From assembly GCA_003022435.1 (NCBI GenBank), contig PXUA01000013.1:16468-80467 (forward strand): a DNA stretch of 64,000 nt, read 5' to 3'. Under the pieces are notes generated by a model. That model did not search any database. It was not told the DNA's origin and was given only the letters and a program-made list of their open reading frames with translations. Shown piece after piece: positions 43,347 through 52,764 of the stretch; within the stretch, counting starts at the first letter, position 1, and each line of letters opens with the position of its first letter. The translations under genes and the position numbers were made by a program. Source of the stretch: Bacteroidetes bacterium SW_9_63_38. GTDB lineage: Bacteria > Bacteroidota > Rhodothermia > Rhodothermales > Salinibacteraceae.

Positions 43347-44843
43347 ATGCCCTCATCCCTCCCTTCGTGTTCGCACTTTTCAGACCACGCTGATCCTGCC
43401 GGGCGGACACTGGCCGAGCGGGTGCGGGCCGTCCTGAGCGAGACGGCCAACGGGACGACGCGGAGGACACGTGTGTGCGTGCCGGTCGATGAGCCGGTGG
43501 AGCCGATTCAATGGCTTCGGGCACAGAACCAAACGGAAGCCGTCTTCTGGGCCGATCGGTCGCCCTCAACCCTTGGGGGCGACGGACGCTCGCTGCGGAG
43601 CACGGCCTGCCGAGCGGACGCCGACGGGCCCCGCACCGTCGCGGGAGTGGGACACGCCGATCAGGTGGTCCGTCGCGAACAGCCGATCGACTACGCAGCC
43701 CTCCGCCGACAGCTGGAGGGCTGCTTTGCCCACGCCGACGCGGGGCTCCGCTACTACGGAGGCCTTCGCTTCGATGTGTCGCAGCCGCCGGCGGACCGAC
43801 GCGACGAGTCGCTGTGGACGGCATTCGGCACCTACCGCTTCGTGCTGCCCCGGATTGAGCTCATACAACAGGGCGACGAGCAGGTGCTGGCCTGCAACCT
43901 CGTGCTTCCGCGTGACCGAGAGCACGCCAACGCAGTTGTCGAAGCGGTCGAGGCGGTCCGCATGCCGTCGTCGCTGCCGCAGCCGACCCTGCCCGAGCCG
44001 TTGCGGCGTACCGATCGGCCCGAGAAGGAGGGGTGGACCCGAATCGTGAAATGGGCCCTCAACGCCATTTCCGATCAGCGCCTCGAAAAAGTGGTGCTCG
44101 CCCGGCAGGTCGAGCTTGGACTGGAGCGAGACGTAGATCCGCTGCGCGTGCTGCATCACCTGAAGGCGGCGACGCCGGGGTGTTTTCATTTTGCCCTGCG
44201 CCCGTCCGAGGGGCCGACCTTCCTGGGGGCCTCTCCGGAGCGGCTCTTTCAATGGGCGGGCGACCGGGTTGTGAGTGAGGCCGTGGCGGGGACGCGGGGA
44301 CGAGGCGCCACCCCGGAGGCCGACGCCGCGCTCCGTGAGGAGCTGCTGACCAGTGCCAAGGAGCGTCGCGAGCACGCGTTCGTTCAGCAGGCGATCCGAG
44401 ACGACCTATCGACCCTGTGCACGTCCGTGGAGAGTCCGGAGACGCCGTCTGAATTGATGCTGGCCCGCGGGCGCCACCTTCACGCCCGGCTCACGGGCAC
44501 GCTCCGGCCCGACGTGACGGCGGTCGAACTGCTTGAGGCCTTGCACCCAACCCCGGCGGTTGGCGGCGTGCCGAGCGACGCGGCCCTCACGGCGATTCGC
44601 GAGCAAGAGCCCTTCGACCGGGGGTGGTACGCCGGGCCGATGGGATGGGTCGGGCCGGACGCGGCGGAGTTCTCCGTCGCCATCCGCTCCGGCCTCGTCG
44701 AGTCCACGCGGCTTATCCTCTTCTCCGGCGCCGGCATCGTGGACGGGTCCGAGCCCGAGCGCGAGTGGGACGAAATTGAGCAAAAGCTCGGCGACTTCGC
44801 GGCCGTCCTCGGGCTGCTCGGGCAGACCAACGGCACGCCCTAG
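43347..44843 (+). CDS. menF: Isochorismate synthase
   Basis: Converts chorismate to isochorismate, the first committed step of menaquinone synthesis, 498 residues. The chorismate-binding domain occupies the C-terminal half: KWALNAISDQRLEKVVLARQVEL, GASPERLFQW, SEAVAGTRGRGATPEAD, KERREHAFVQQAIRDDL, RHLHARLTGTL, LHPTPAVGGVP, FDRGWYAGPMGWVG, EFSVAIRSGLV. These include the catalytic Lys and the Mg-binding Glu residues. It opens a menF-menD-menH-menA-menC-menE run, which assigns it to menaquinone rather than siderophore synthesis. Confidence 0.95.
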   Translation: MPSSLPSCSHFSDHADPAGRTLAERVRAVLSETANGTTRRTRVCVPVDEPVEPIQWLRAQNQTEAVFWADRSPSTLGGDGRSLRSTACRADADGPRTVAGVGHADQVVRREQPIDYAALRRQLEGCFAHADAGLRYYGGLRFDVSQPPADRRDESLWTAFGTYRFVLPRIELIQQGDEQVLACNLVLPRDREHANAVVEAVEAVRMPSSLPQPTLPEPLRRTDRPEKEGWTRIVKWALNAISDQRLEKVVLARQVELGLERDVDPLRVLHHLKAATPGCFHFALRPSEGPTFLGASPERLFQWAGDRVVSEAVAGTRGRGATPEADAALREELLTSAKERREHAFVQQAIRDDLSTLCTSVESPETPSELMLARGRHLHARLTGTLRPDVTAVELLEALHPTPAVGGVPSDAALTAIREQEPFDRGWYAGPMGWVGPDAAEFSVAIRSGLVESTRLILFSGAGIVDGSEPEREWDEIEQKLGDFAAVLGLLGQTNGTP

Positions 44844-44998
44844 TGAGGTCCACTCCGCAGGGGCACTCAGCGCCGCTAGCACCCTGCTGCACACTGGAAT
44901 TTGAATGTTCAGCCGGGCGAATTCCTACGGCGATTCGCACCCCGACAGTCGAATATTCCCCTGATTGGGAGATCGAAGGCCCATTCCCTTGACGATAT

Positions 44999-45101
44999 TA
45001 CCGATCCGTGAGAATGTACGTAAACACACGCTCCGGATTGATGAGGACCGAGTGCAGCCGAAGGCGACAACGGACTTCAAAAACTTATTCATGTATCGGT
45101 A
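44999..45101 (+). mobile_element. MITE-like repeat B, copy 2 (103 bp) between menF and menD
   Basis: Terminal inverted repeats TACCGATCCGTGAG and ATGTATCGGTA. The interior is nearly identical to copy B3 (CTCCGGATTGATG, AGTGCAGCC, CGGACTTCAAAAA). The remaining parts of 44844-45359 show no gene. Confidence 0.8.
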
Positions 45102-45359
45102 CGACCCCATTCACGTATCAATTAGAAGGAGTCGTGAAGGAGAGTCTATGCGCAGTGGCCTGCTAGGGGCGCATGCGCGCCCGGACCCCGTTCGTCTCGG
45201 TGAATACAGGAGCACACGGGCGACGCACGAGTACGTCTGCTCGTGAGACCCAAATACCGGCGCCTCCGCCACCCCATCTGTAATCCTGCGCCTCGTAGGC
45301 GGGGTTGGTATAGAGAGTTCTCCGATTCGCACCGCTTTGCAGCCGACGCGTTTGCCGTT

Positions 45360-47141
45360 GTGCATGATCGCTCGTACTCGCCGCTCGACGCCCCGAACCC
45401 TACGTACCTGTGGGCCCGTCTTCTCGTCGAAGAGCTCGGTCGGTCGGGGGTGACGACGTTTTTCGTCGCCCCGGGCTCCCGATCCACGCCGCTCACGGTA
45501 GCGGCGGCCCGGCATCCGGACGCCGAGGTGGTGTTGCATGTCGATGAGCGGGGGACGGCCTTCGCTGCACTGGGGTACGGACGGGTGCACGACGCTCCCG
45601 CTGCCTGGATCACCACCTCCGGCACTGCGGTCGCCAACGGGCACCCAGCCGTCGTCGAGGCCGCGACGGACGGGGTGCCGATGATGCTCCTGACGGCAGA
45701 CCGGCCCCCGGAACTGCGCGACACCGGGGCCAACCAGACGGTCGATCAGGTGAAGGTCTTCGGCGACCACGTGCGGTACTTCGTAGATGTCCCGCCGCCG
45801 TCCGACGACGTGGACCCCGCGTACGTGCTCACGACTGCGGATCAGGCCGTGCACCGGGCCCAGCGGGTGCCCCCCGGTCCCGTCCACCTCAACTGCGGCT
45901 TCCGCAAGCCGCTGGAGCCGGTCCCGCAGCAGACATCGATCGATGTGCCGAGGGCCGTGTCGGACTGGGCGGAGGACACGGCGCCGTACACGAAATACCC
46001 GCCCTCGGTCGAAACGCCCTCCGACGCGGCTCTGGACCGACTGGTCGATGCCGTGGCGGACCTCCAGCGGGGCCTAGTCGTGGTGGGACGCCTGGACCGC
46101 CCGGACGACGCCGACGCCGTTTGCCGACTCGCTCAACACCTTGGCTGGCCGCTTGTGCCCGCCCTCACGTCGCGGTTGCGTCTGGGGGAAGGGGACGAGG
46201 CCGTGCGGATCCCGTACGCCGACCTCGCCCTCACATCAGAGGCTCTTCAAGAAGTGGGACAGCCCGAGGCCGTGCTCCAACTCGGTGGGCGGTTCACCGC
46301 GAAGCGACTCCGGCTGTTTCTCCGTGATGCCGCTCCGTCCGTGTGGGCTGTGGTGCGGCCCGATCCGTCGCGCATCGATCCCGACCACAGAACCACCCAT
46401 CACATTGAAGCGCACGTGGCCCCCTTCGTGGACGCCGTCGATCAGCGCGTGGGGCCCTCCGCCGAAGCGACCGACTGGACGGCCGGGTGGCGGGCCGCTG
46501 ATGCGGCCGCTCGATCGGAGGTCGATCGCCACGCGGAAGAAGGGGGGCTCACCGAACCGGCGGTCGCCACTCATCTCACGCAGCACATTCCATCCTCCCA
46601 CGCCCTGGTTGCCGCCAGCAGCATGCCGGTCCGCGATCTCAACCGCCACGCGTGTGCGGACGGCGCGCCGGTGCCGGTCGTAGCCAATCGGGGGGCAAGC
46701 GGGATCGACGGCACGGTGGCTACGACCGCTGGGGTAGCGCGGGCGCTTGATCGTCCGGCCACGCTATTGATCGGCGACCTCGCGCTTTGGCATGATCTCA
46801 ACAGTCTGGCCCTCCTTTCGGAGCAGCCGATTGTGGTCGTCGTGATCAACAACGACGGCGGCGGCATCTTTCACTTCCTGCCGATCGAGGCGCACGAGGA
46901 CGTGTTCGAGCCTCACTTCACGACCCCCCAGGGGCGAACATTCGAGGGCGCGGCCGACACGTTCGGGCTGGCGTACCGTCGTCCCGACACGGTCGAGGCA
47001 TTCCAGGAGGCCTACAGGGAGGCCTGCGACCGCGCGGGACCGTCTCTCATCGAGGTCCACACCGACCGCAGCGAGAACCGAGAGGTCCACGAGCAGCTTG
47101 AGCGGAAAATTGCGGCGGCCGTCGACGCCGTCGTGGGGTAG
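45360..47141 (+). CDS. menD: 2-succinyl-5-enolpyruvyl-6-hydroxy-3-cyclohexene-1-carboxylate synthase
   Basis: A thiamine diphosphate enzyme that joins isochorismate and 2-oxoglutarate. Signatures are FFVAPGSRSTPLTVAAARHP, EVVLHVDERGTAFAALGYGR (with the catalytic Glu), AAWITTSGTAVANGHPAVVEA, VHLNCGFRKPLEP, and ASSMPVRDLNRHA. The C-terminal ThDP/Mg motif runs from LLIGDLALWHDLNSL to VINNDGGGIFHFLP. The frame is open from 45243. The GTG at 45360 (VHDRSYSPLDAPNPTYLWARLLVEEL) gives 593 residues, closer to the family size. It is separated from menF by about 500 bp including MITE B2, so it may need its own promoter. Confidence 0.95.
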   Translation: MHDRSYSPLDAPNPTYLWARLLVEELGRSGVTTFFVAPGSRSTPLTVAAARHPDAEVVLHVDERGTAFAALGYGRVHDAPAAWITTSGTAVANGHPAVVEAATDGVPMMLLTADRPPELRDTGANQTVDQVKVFGDHVRYFVDVPPPSDDVDPAYVLTTADQAVHRAQRVPPGPVHLNCGFRKPLEPVPQQTSIDVPRAVSDWAEDTAPYTKYPPSVETPSDAALDRLVDAVADLQRGLVVVGRLDRPDDADAVCRLAQHLGWPLVPALTSRLRLGEGDEAVRIPYADLALTSEALQEVGQPEAVLQLGGRFTAKRLRLFLRDAAPSVWAVVRPDPSRIDPDHRTTHHIEAHVAPFVDAVDQRVGPSAEATDWTAGWRAADAAARSEVDRHAEEGGLTEPAVATHLTQHIPSSHALVAASSMPVRDLNRHACADGAPVPVVANRGASGIDGTVATTAGVARALDRPATLLIGDLALWHDLNSLALLSEQPIVVVVINNDGGGIFHFLPIEAHEDVFEPHFTTPQGRTFEGAADTFGLAYRRPDTVEAFQEAYREACDRAGPSLIEVHTDRSENREVHEQLERKIAAAVDAVVG

Positions 47142-47571
47142 AAGGGCGTTCGAGAACCGGCACGCACCCGTCTGTTTCCGTTATTGCAAACGAAAATCGT
47201 GGAAGCGTCTTTTCAGGAAGCGGAAAGAGAGGCGGAGGTGAAAACAGAGTAATTGTGTAATGGAACGTGCCGGGGAGACGTCGGGGGCGCCTTTTCGCTG
47301 ATTGTCCACTTTTGCTGGAAGGAACGGAGACGCGGATGCAGGGAGGGGGGATTCGGTGCGCCGCCCAACCTCCTCTGCGCCTCATGGAGCAGGATGCGAT
47401 TGCCATTGAGAGGCGGATGTTCGCGAGGGTCGGTTCTCGTCGTCCCTGGGCGTCCGCTTCTACAAAAAGTATTGATACATCACATTTTGGGCCGAACTGC
47501 GGACGTGCCGACCGACGTACGCATTGGTCCCCACGTCTCAGGGAAAGAAAGACAACTCTCCGGGAGTACAG
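47142..47571. other. Intergenic region menD/menH, no gene seen
   Basis: A 430 bp stretch inside the menaquinone cluster. Positions 47387-47404 (GAGCAGGATGCGATTGCC) resemble 29325-29342. No terminator was recognised. Confidence 0.4.
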
Positions 47572-48387
47572 ATGTCTCCGGCCCTCCGTCAAGGCACGCG
47601 TTCGGCCATGCTTCACTACCAAACGCACGGTGCTCCCGAGAAGCGGGCTCTCTGCTTCCTTCACGGGTTCATGGGCTCCGCGACGGACTGGTCCCCGATT
47701 GTAGAGGCCCTTGAGACGGAGGCCTTCTGCCTGACGGTGGACCTCCCGGGGCACGGCGGCTCCCTGAACCGCCCGTCTTACGAGTACTCGATGGAGGGCA
47801 CCACCCAGGCGCTAGCCGATGTGCTCGACGCGGTCGGCATCGAACGATGCACGCTGATTGGATACTCGATGGGCGGTCGCGTGGCACTGTACTTTTCCGT
47901 CTACCATCCGTCTCGGGTGCAGCGGCTGGTGCTGGAGTCGGCCTCGCCGGGCCTGCAAACGAAAGAGGCACGGGCCGAGCGGCGAGTCCTCGACACAGAG
48001 CGGGCCGAGCGCATTCAGGACGACCTTTCCTGTTTTTTGCACGACTGGTACCGGAAGCCGCTCTTCGCATCGCTCGATCACCATGATCTCGTCGAATCGA
48101 TGGTCGAGCGACGGCAGAACAACGATCCCGAGGAACTGGCCCGGGCGCTGGAGGGACTCGGGCCGGGGCAGCAGCCGTCGCTATGGACGGAACTGGAAAC
48201 AGTTCAGGAGCCCACACTGGTCATGACGGGGGCCATGGACGAAAAGTACGAGGCCATCACACGCCGGACGGCCCAGCGGCTGCCGAATGCACGCCGGGTT
48301 CTCGTGTCCAGGGCCGGTCACAACGTCCATGCCGAGCGCCCGCAGGCCTACCTGGCAGAGCTCTGCCGCTTTCTCGACGACACGTAG
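47572..48387 (+). CDS. menH: 2-succinyl-6-hydroxy-2,4-cyclohexadiene-1-carboxylate synthase (alpha/beta hydrolase)
   Basis: An alpha/beta-hydrolase that eliminates pyruvate from the MenD product, 271 residues. The oxyanion region is LCFLHGFMGSATDWSPIVEAL. LTVDLPGHGGS follows. The nucleophile Ser is in CTLIGYSMGGRVALYFSVYHP, and the catalytic His is in VSRAGHNVHAERPQAYL. MenH is favoured over a generic esterase because of its position and the GSATDW / GYSMGGR combination. The start at 47572 is preferred; ATG 47608 (MLHYQTHG) is possible. Confidence 0.9.
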   Translation: MSPALRQGTRSAMLHYQTHGAPEKRALCFLHGFMGSATDWSPIVEALETEAFCLTVDLPGHGGSLNRPSYEYSMEGTTQALADVLDAVGIERCTLIGYSMGGRVALYFSVYHPSRVQRLVLESASPGLQTKEARAERRVLDTERAERIQDDLSCFLHDWYRKPLFASLDHHDLVESMVERRQNNDPEELARALEGLGPGQQPSLWTELETVQEPTLVMTGAMDEKYEAITRRTAQRLPNARRVLVSRAGHNVHAERPQAYLAELCRFLDDT

Positions 48388-48614
48388 CGAGCATCCACAC
48401 TCCGCGGTTCTCGGAACGGGAGTCGCTCAGTCCTCTACATCCATCGGCTCTGTCCGGATTTATTGACGGATTGGACGTACTGATCCGTGCACGGGTCCGT
48501 GTGAGGAAGGAGATCAGCCGGACTCGTGCAGCAAGATCCCAGGGATCCCGGTCCCCCTGGACCGTGGTCTGCTACCGGTCGGTATCGCCTCTAAGGATCC
48601 ATTCACGTAGCAGT

Positions 48615-49505
48615 ATGGCCTCCGTGTTGAAGTCGCTTCGCGTGTGGGGCTGGGCCGCTCGGCCCAAGACACTCGCGGCGTCGCTCGCGCCGGTGCTCGT
48701 AGGGACGGCGATGGCGTGGGAAGCGGGGGGCGTGCACTGGCCAGCGGCGGGGCTTGCGCTGTTAAGCGCGATACTCATTCAGGTAGGGGTCAACTACCAC
48801 AACGACTACACGGACTACCTGAAGGGCGCGGATACGGAGGAGCGGGTCGGGCCCTTGCGCGTCACCCAGGCCGGACTGGTGGAGCCGGAGACCATGCGAC
48901 GGGCGACCGTCGCGGTCTTCGGGGGGGCGGTTCTGGCGGGCGTGTACCTGATGGTACGGGGCGGGTGGCCGGTCATTGTCATTGGGGCGGCTTCTCTCCT
49001 GTGTGCCGTGTGGTACACCGCAGGTAGATACTCGCTGGCGTCACTGGGGCTGGCCGATCTCGCGGTCTTTTTGTTTTTCGGCCCGGTAGCCGTCGGAGGC
49101 ACCTACTACGTACAGGCGCTGGCGTGTCCGCCGGAGGTGCTGGTGGCGGGCGTAGGGCCGGGGTTGTTTTCGGTGGGTATTCTCCTGGTCAACAACGTCC
49201 GCGATGCGCACGACGACCAGGCCGCCGGTAAGCGAACCCTCGTGGTGCGGCTGGGCCGCCGGGCAGGCGTCGCGCTGTACGGCGTCTGCGTATTTGCGGC
49301 CGTCCTGCTCCCGGCCGTGCTCGTGGTGTGGACCGGTCATCATTTCTGGACGTTGGGAACGCTCCTGCTACTGCCGTTGGCCGCGCGGGCCGTTCATCGG
49401 CTCGTTTCCACGACGGAGCCGAGACAATTGAATCCTCTTTTGGCCACGACCGGGCGCCTTCTCGCCCTCTGGGCCTTGTTGTTTTCGGTGGGATGGACGC
49501 TCTAG
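48615..49505 (+). CDS. menA: 1,4-dihydroxy-2-naphthoate prenyltransferase
   Basis: A polytopic UbiA-family enzyme that attaches the polyprenyl chain to dihydroxynaphthoate, 296 residues with about eight helices. The two Asp-rich motifs are QVGVNYHNDYTDYLKGADTEERVGP and LVNNVRDAHDDQAAGKRTLVVRLG. The opening WGWAARPKTLAASLAPVLVGTAMA is typical of MenA. The ATG at 48615 starts the family N-terminus, although the frame is open from 48183. It follows menH and precedes menC. Confidence 0.95.
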   Translation: MASVLKSLRVWGWAARPKTLAASLAPVLVGTAMAWEAGGVHWPAAGLALLSAILIQVGVNYHNDYTDYLKGADTEERVGPLRVTQAGLVEPETMRRATVAVFGGAVLAGVYLMVRGGWPVIVIGAASLLCAVWYTAGRYSLASLGLADLAVFLFFGPVAVGGTYYVQALACPPEVLVAGVGPGLFSVGILLVNNVRDAHDDQAAGKRTLVVRLGRRAGVALYGVCVFAAVLLPAVLVVWTGHHFWTLGTLLLLPLAARAVHRLVSTTEPRQLNPLLATTGRLLALWALLFSVGWTL

Positions 49506-49553
49506 GGAATGTGGAATTGTGACTGTGCCATGAGGCGTACGGAGGCCTTCGGA

Positions 49554-50633
49554 ATGACGATCACCCGTGCTCGCTGCTTTCAGTATCGGCTTCCGCTCGA
49601 TCCGCCGCTGCCGGGAGAGGACGGCCCGCGTACAGAGCGGCGCGGGGTGCTCCTGCGGCTGACGGCCGACTCGGGTGCGACGGCCTGGGGAGAGGCGGCA
49701 CCGCTACCGGGCTTCAGTCGGGAAACCACGGCGGAGGCCGCGACAGCGCTCTCGCGAATTGCGGCGCAGATAGAACCCCGGACGGCCGCTGAGTGGAGCA
49801 GCGACGAGGGATTGCCGGCGGGCACCAAAGCACCCCCCCCTCGGTCGGTGCAGTTCGCAGTTGAGAGTGCCCGTTTGGCCCTCCGCGCCGCCGTGCAGGA
49901 CCGTTCCGTGTCCGCGGAACTCGGGGCGACGCGCGACACGGTGTCGTTGAATACGCTTCTTCCCGCCGACACCGAGGCGGTCGCGGTGGCCGCGAAGCGG
50001 TGTTGGGCGGACGGCTACCGGACGCTCAAGCTGAAGGTGGGGCGGCGGAGTGTGGCGGCGGACGTGCGGCGGGTGCACGCCCTCGCGGAGGTCGTGGGGG
50101 CGAACGGACGCATTCGATTGGACGCCAACCGCGCCTGGTCGGTCGCGGAGGCCGAGCAGTTTGCGGACGCGCTCGGGCCGGTGCCGCTGGAATACGTGGA
50201 AGAGCCGCTGGCCGACCCGTCGGCCCTCCCACCGTTCGCGGTGCGGACCGGGCTCCCTGTAGCCCTCGACGAGACGACGCGCGAGCGGACGCCGGACGAT
50301 CTGGAGGCGTTTGCCCCGGTCGCGGGGGTCGTCCTCAAGCCGACGCTGCTCGGAGGAATCTCCACCGTCCGCCGCTGGGCGAAGGCGGCCCGGGCCCTGG
50401 ACGCTACGCCTGTGCTGACGGGCGCGTACGAGTCGGGCGTCGGGATTCGGATGCTGGCGGCCCTCGCGGCGGCCCTGACCGATGCCCCGGCGGGCCTCCT
50501 GACCTACGACCGACTGGCGGACGACGTGCTCACGCCCCGGCTGCGGATGGGGCCGACTGTGAGTCTCACGGAAGCGTACGACCGCGTCGTGGAGGAGGCC
50601 CAGCTGACGCCCGTCACGCCCTCGACGAATTGA
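49554..50633 (+). CDS. menC: o-succinylbenzoate synthase
   Basis: An enolase-superfamily dehydratase forming o-succinylbenzoate, 359 residues. The catalytic Lys pair is in YRTLKLKVG. The metal ligands are in RLDANRAWS, EYVEEPLA and PVALDETT, and the second Lys is in GVVLKPTLLGG. GAYESGVGIRMLA follows. The N-terminal capping domain begins TITRARCFQYRLPLDPPL. The ATG at 49554 is preferred over upstream in-frame codons. The downstream menE begins within 10 bp, so the two are coupled. Confidence 0.94.
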   Translation: MTITRARCFQYRLPLDPPLPGEDGPRTERRGVLLRLTADSGATAWGEAAPLPGFSRETTAEAATALSRIAAQIEPRTAAEWSSDEGLPAGTKAPPPRSVQFAVESARLALRAAVQDRSVSAELGATRDTVSLNTLLPADTEAVAVAAKRCWADGYRTLKLKVGRRSVAADVRRVHALAEVVGANGRIRLDANRAWSVAEAEQFADALGPVPLEYVEEPLADPSALPPFAVRTGLPVALDETTRERTPDDLEAFAPVAGVVLKPTLLGGISTVRRWAKAARALDATPVLTGAYESGVGIRMLAALAAALTDAPAGLLTYDRLADDVLTPRLRMGPTVSLTEAYDRVVEEAQLTPVTPSTN

Positions 50634-50642
50634 TTCGTGACG

Positions 50643-52049
50643 ATGGACCCCATTGCCCGACATGCCCAGGCCCGCCCGGAGGCCCCGGTCCTCCTGGGGC
50701 CCGACCGACGCTGGACCTATGCCGACCTGCACCGCAGGGTGGGCGAGTGGCAGGGAGTGCTCCGCACCGAGGGCATCCGGGCGGGCACGCGTGTCGCCCT
50801 GCACCTGGAGCGGTCGTCGACACTGGTGGGACTGCTGTGGGCACTGTGGCGAATGGGGGCGGTGGCCGTGCCGCTTAGCACCCGCGAGCCGCCGGAGACC
50901 GTCGTCACGCAGGCGCTGCAGGTCGGCGCTGCGGTGTGTTTGACGACCGATGCAGGGGTGACCAACTGGGCTCCGGATCGACTTCCAACGCTGCGCCCGA
51001 CGGCCCTAAGAAAGGGAGATCCTTCCCGATCGGCGCTCGCTGAGCACGCCCTGGAGCGCCCCGCGACCATCCTCTACACCTCCGGTAGCACCGGCGCTCC
51101 GAAGGCGGCTCTCCACACGTGGGCCAATCACCTGTACAGCGCGAAGGGGAGCAACGCCAATATTCCGCTTCGGGCGGGCGATCGGTGGCTTCTGACGCTG
51201 CCCCTCTACCACGTTGGCGGGCTCGCCATTCTGGTGCGCTGTGCGCTGGCCGGGGCGGCCGTTCAACTGGCCGGGCCGGAGGGGGCCGAGACGATCCTCC
51301 AAGCGGAGGCCGCCACGCACGCGTCGATGGTGCCCACGCAGTTTCGTCGAGTGCTTGAGGCCACTGACGGCGCGCCGTCGCCCGCGCTGCGCGCCGTCCT
51401 GCTGGGAGGCGGGCCCATTCCCCGGGCGCTCCTCCGAGAAGGGCGGGAGAAGGGGTGGCCCCTACACACCAGCTACGGCTGTACCGAGATGGCTTCGCAG
51501 GTGACCACCACGCCGCCCGGCGCGGCCTTCGACACGCTCCGCACCGCCGGCCGCCGCCTGCCGCACCGCCGCGTCCGGATCGGGGACGACGGCGAAATTT
51601 TCGTGGCCGGTCGTCCTCTATTCAAGGGATACGTGACGGAGGAGGGGCTGCGCGATCCGCGACGGAACGACTGGTATCCCACCGGCGACCGCGGTCGCCT
51701 CGACGCCCAAGGCCGCCTGCACGTGGAAGGGCGGATGGACCGGATGTTCGTGTCCGGCGGCGAAAACGTCCAGCCTGCGGAGATTGAGACTGCCCTGGAG
51801 CAGATCGAAGGCGTTGCGCGGGCCGTCGTCGTCTCCGTGCCGGATCCGGAGTTCGGCGACCGGCCCGTGGCGTTCGTACAGGCCGACGCCGAGCACTCTC
51901 CGGATACCCTCCGGGCCGCCCTCACAGACCTGTTGCCCGGGTTCAAAATCCCGGATGCGTTTCATTCGCTCGCGGCCGCCGACCGCAGGGACGACCTGAA
52001 AATCGACCGGGAACGTCTCCGCGAGCAGGCACGCAAGTTGCAGGAATAG
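50643..52049 (+). CDS. menE: o-succinylbenzoate-CoA ligase
   Basis: An adenylate-forming ligase that activates o-succinylbenzoate to its CoA ester, 468 residues. The AMP-binding P-loop is TILYTSGSTGAPKAALHTWANH. It continues with LLGGGPIPRALL, LHTSYGCTEMASQ, YPTGDRGRLDAQGRLHVEGRMDRMFVSGGENVQPAEIE, and the C-terminal Lys in RRDDLKIDRERLR. A GTG at 50637 is an alternative start. It closes the menaquinone run. menB, the next enzyme of the pathway, is not in this window. Confidence 0.94.
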   Translation: MDPIARHAQARPEAPVLLGPDRRWTYADLHRRVGEWQGVLRTEGIRAGTRVALHLERSSTLVGLLWALWRMGAVAVPLSTREPPETVVTQALQVGAAVCLTTDAGVTNWAPDRLPTLRPTALRKGDPSRSALAEHALERPATILYTSGSTGAPKAALHTWANHLYSAKGSNANIPLRAGDRWLLTLPLYHVGGLAILVRCALAGAAVQLAGPEGAETILQAEAATHASMVPTQFRRVLEATDGAPSPALRAVLLGGGPIPRALLREGREKGWPLHTSYGCTEMASQVTTTPPGAAFDTLRTAGRRLPHRRVRIGDDGEIFVAGRPLFKGYVTEEGLRDPRRNDWYPTGDRGRLDAQGRLHVEGRMDRMFVSGGENVQPAEIETALEQIEGVARAVVVSVPDPEFGDRPVAFVQADAEHSPDTLRAALTDLLPGFKIPDAFHSLAAADRRDDLKIDRERLREQARKLQE

Positions 52050-52149
52050 CAGGAACAACGGTGTGCGTCTCGGTTCCCACGGATGTTGTTCGACGGGACA
52101 CTGCGACGGCCTCCTCCCGCTCTCTCTTTCTGGAAGCGATTACAAGACC

Positions 52150-52761
52150 ATGAATGACCCCGTTCCGATCCGAGAGCAAACTCCCATTGCGGAGGGATGC
52201 GTCCGGTTTACGCCGCTTCAGATGGAGAACATCCATACCCACTTCCGCTGGAACAACGATCCGGAGCTGAACCGGCTCGACAGCGAGGAGCCGTACGAGG
52301 AAGAATCATTCGGGGCCTTCAAGACCCGATTCGAGCAGCTCTGCGTCAAGCCCACGCTCACGCAGCACCACTTTGAGATTCACGACATTGACGACGATAC
52401 ACTGATCGGGGTGGCGTACGTGGCCCGTATGAGTACTCACCACGAGCACGCCCTCGTGGGACTCACGATCGGGGAGAAAGAATACTGGGGGGAGGGGTAC
52501 GGCCGCGACTCGCTGCGGCTACTGCTCCGCTACTGCTTCGAGTCGTTGGATCTGCACCGGGTCAGTGCGGAGACGTTTGAGTACAACACGGCCTGGCGCG
52601 ATCTGGTGGAGGGGAGGGGCTTTGTCCGGGAGGGCGTCGCGCGGGAGTACCTGTACCGCGACGGCCAGTACTGGGACAAGATCCACTACGCCCTTCTCGA
52701 CGACGAGTATTGGGCGCAGGAGGAGGCGTCGGGGGCGTCCGCGGTGGCCTCAGCGGGGTAA
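52150..52761 (+). CDS. GNAT-family N-acetyltransferase (RimJ/RimL type)
   Basis: 203 residues with the GNAT fold as in RimJ/RimL: FRWNNDPELNRLDSEEPY, IGVAYVARMSTHHEHALVGLTIGEKEYWGEGYGRDSLRLLLRYCFESLDLHRVSAETFEYNTAW, RDLVEGRGFVREGVAREYLYRDGQYWDKIHYALL. The acetyl-CoA motif is EGYGRDSL. The substrate (a protein N-terminus or small molecule) is unknown. The ATG at 52150 is preferred. It converges on the phosphatase gene, with 3 bp between the stops. Confidence 0.88.
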   Translation: MNDPVPIREQTPIAEGCVRFTPLQMENIHTHFRWNNDPELNRLDSEEPYEEESFGAFKTRFEQLCVKPTLTQHHFEIHDIDDDTLIGVAYVARMSTHHEHALVGLTIGEKEYWGEGYGRDSLRLLLRYCFESLDLHRVSAETFEYNTAWRDLVEGRGFVREGVAREYLYRDGQYWDKIHYALLDDEYWAQEEASGASAVASAG

Positions 52762-52764
52762 GAA

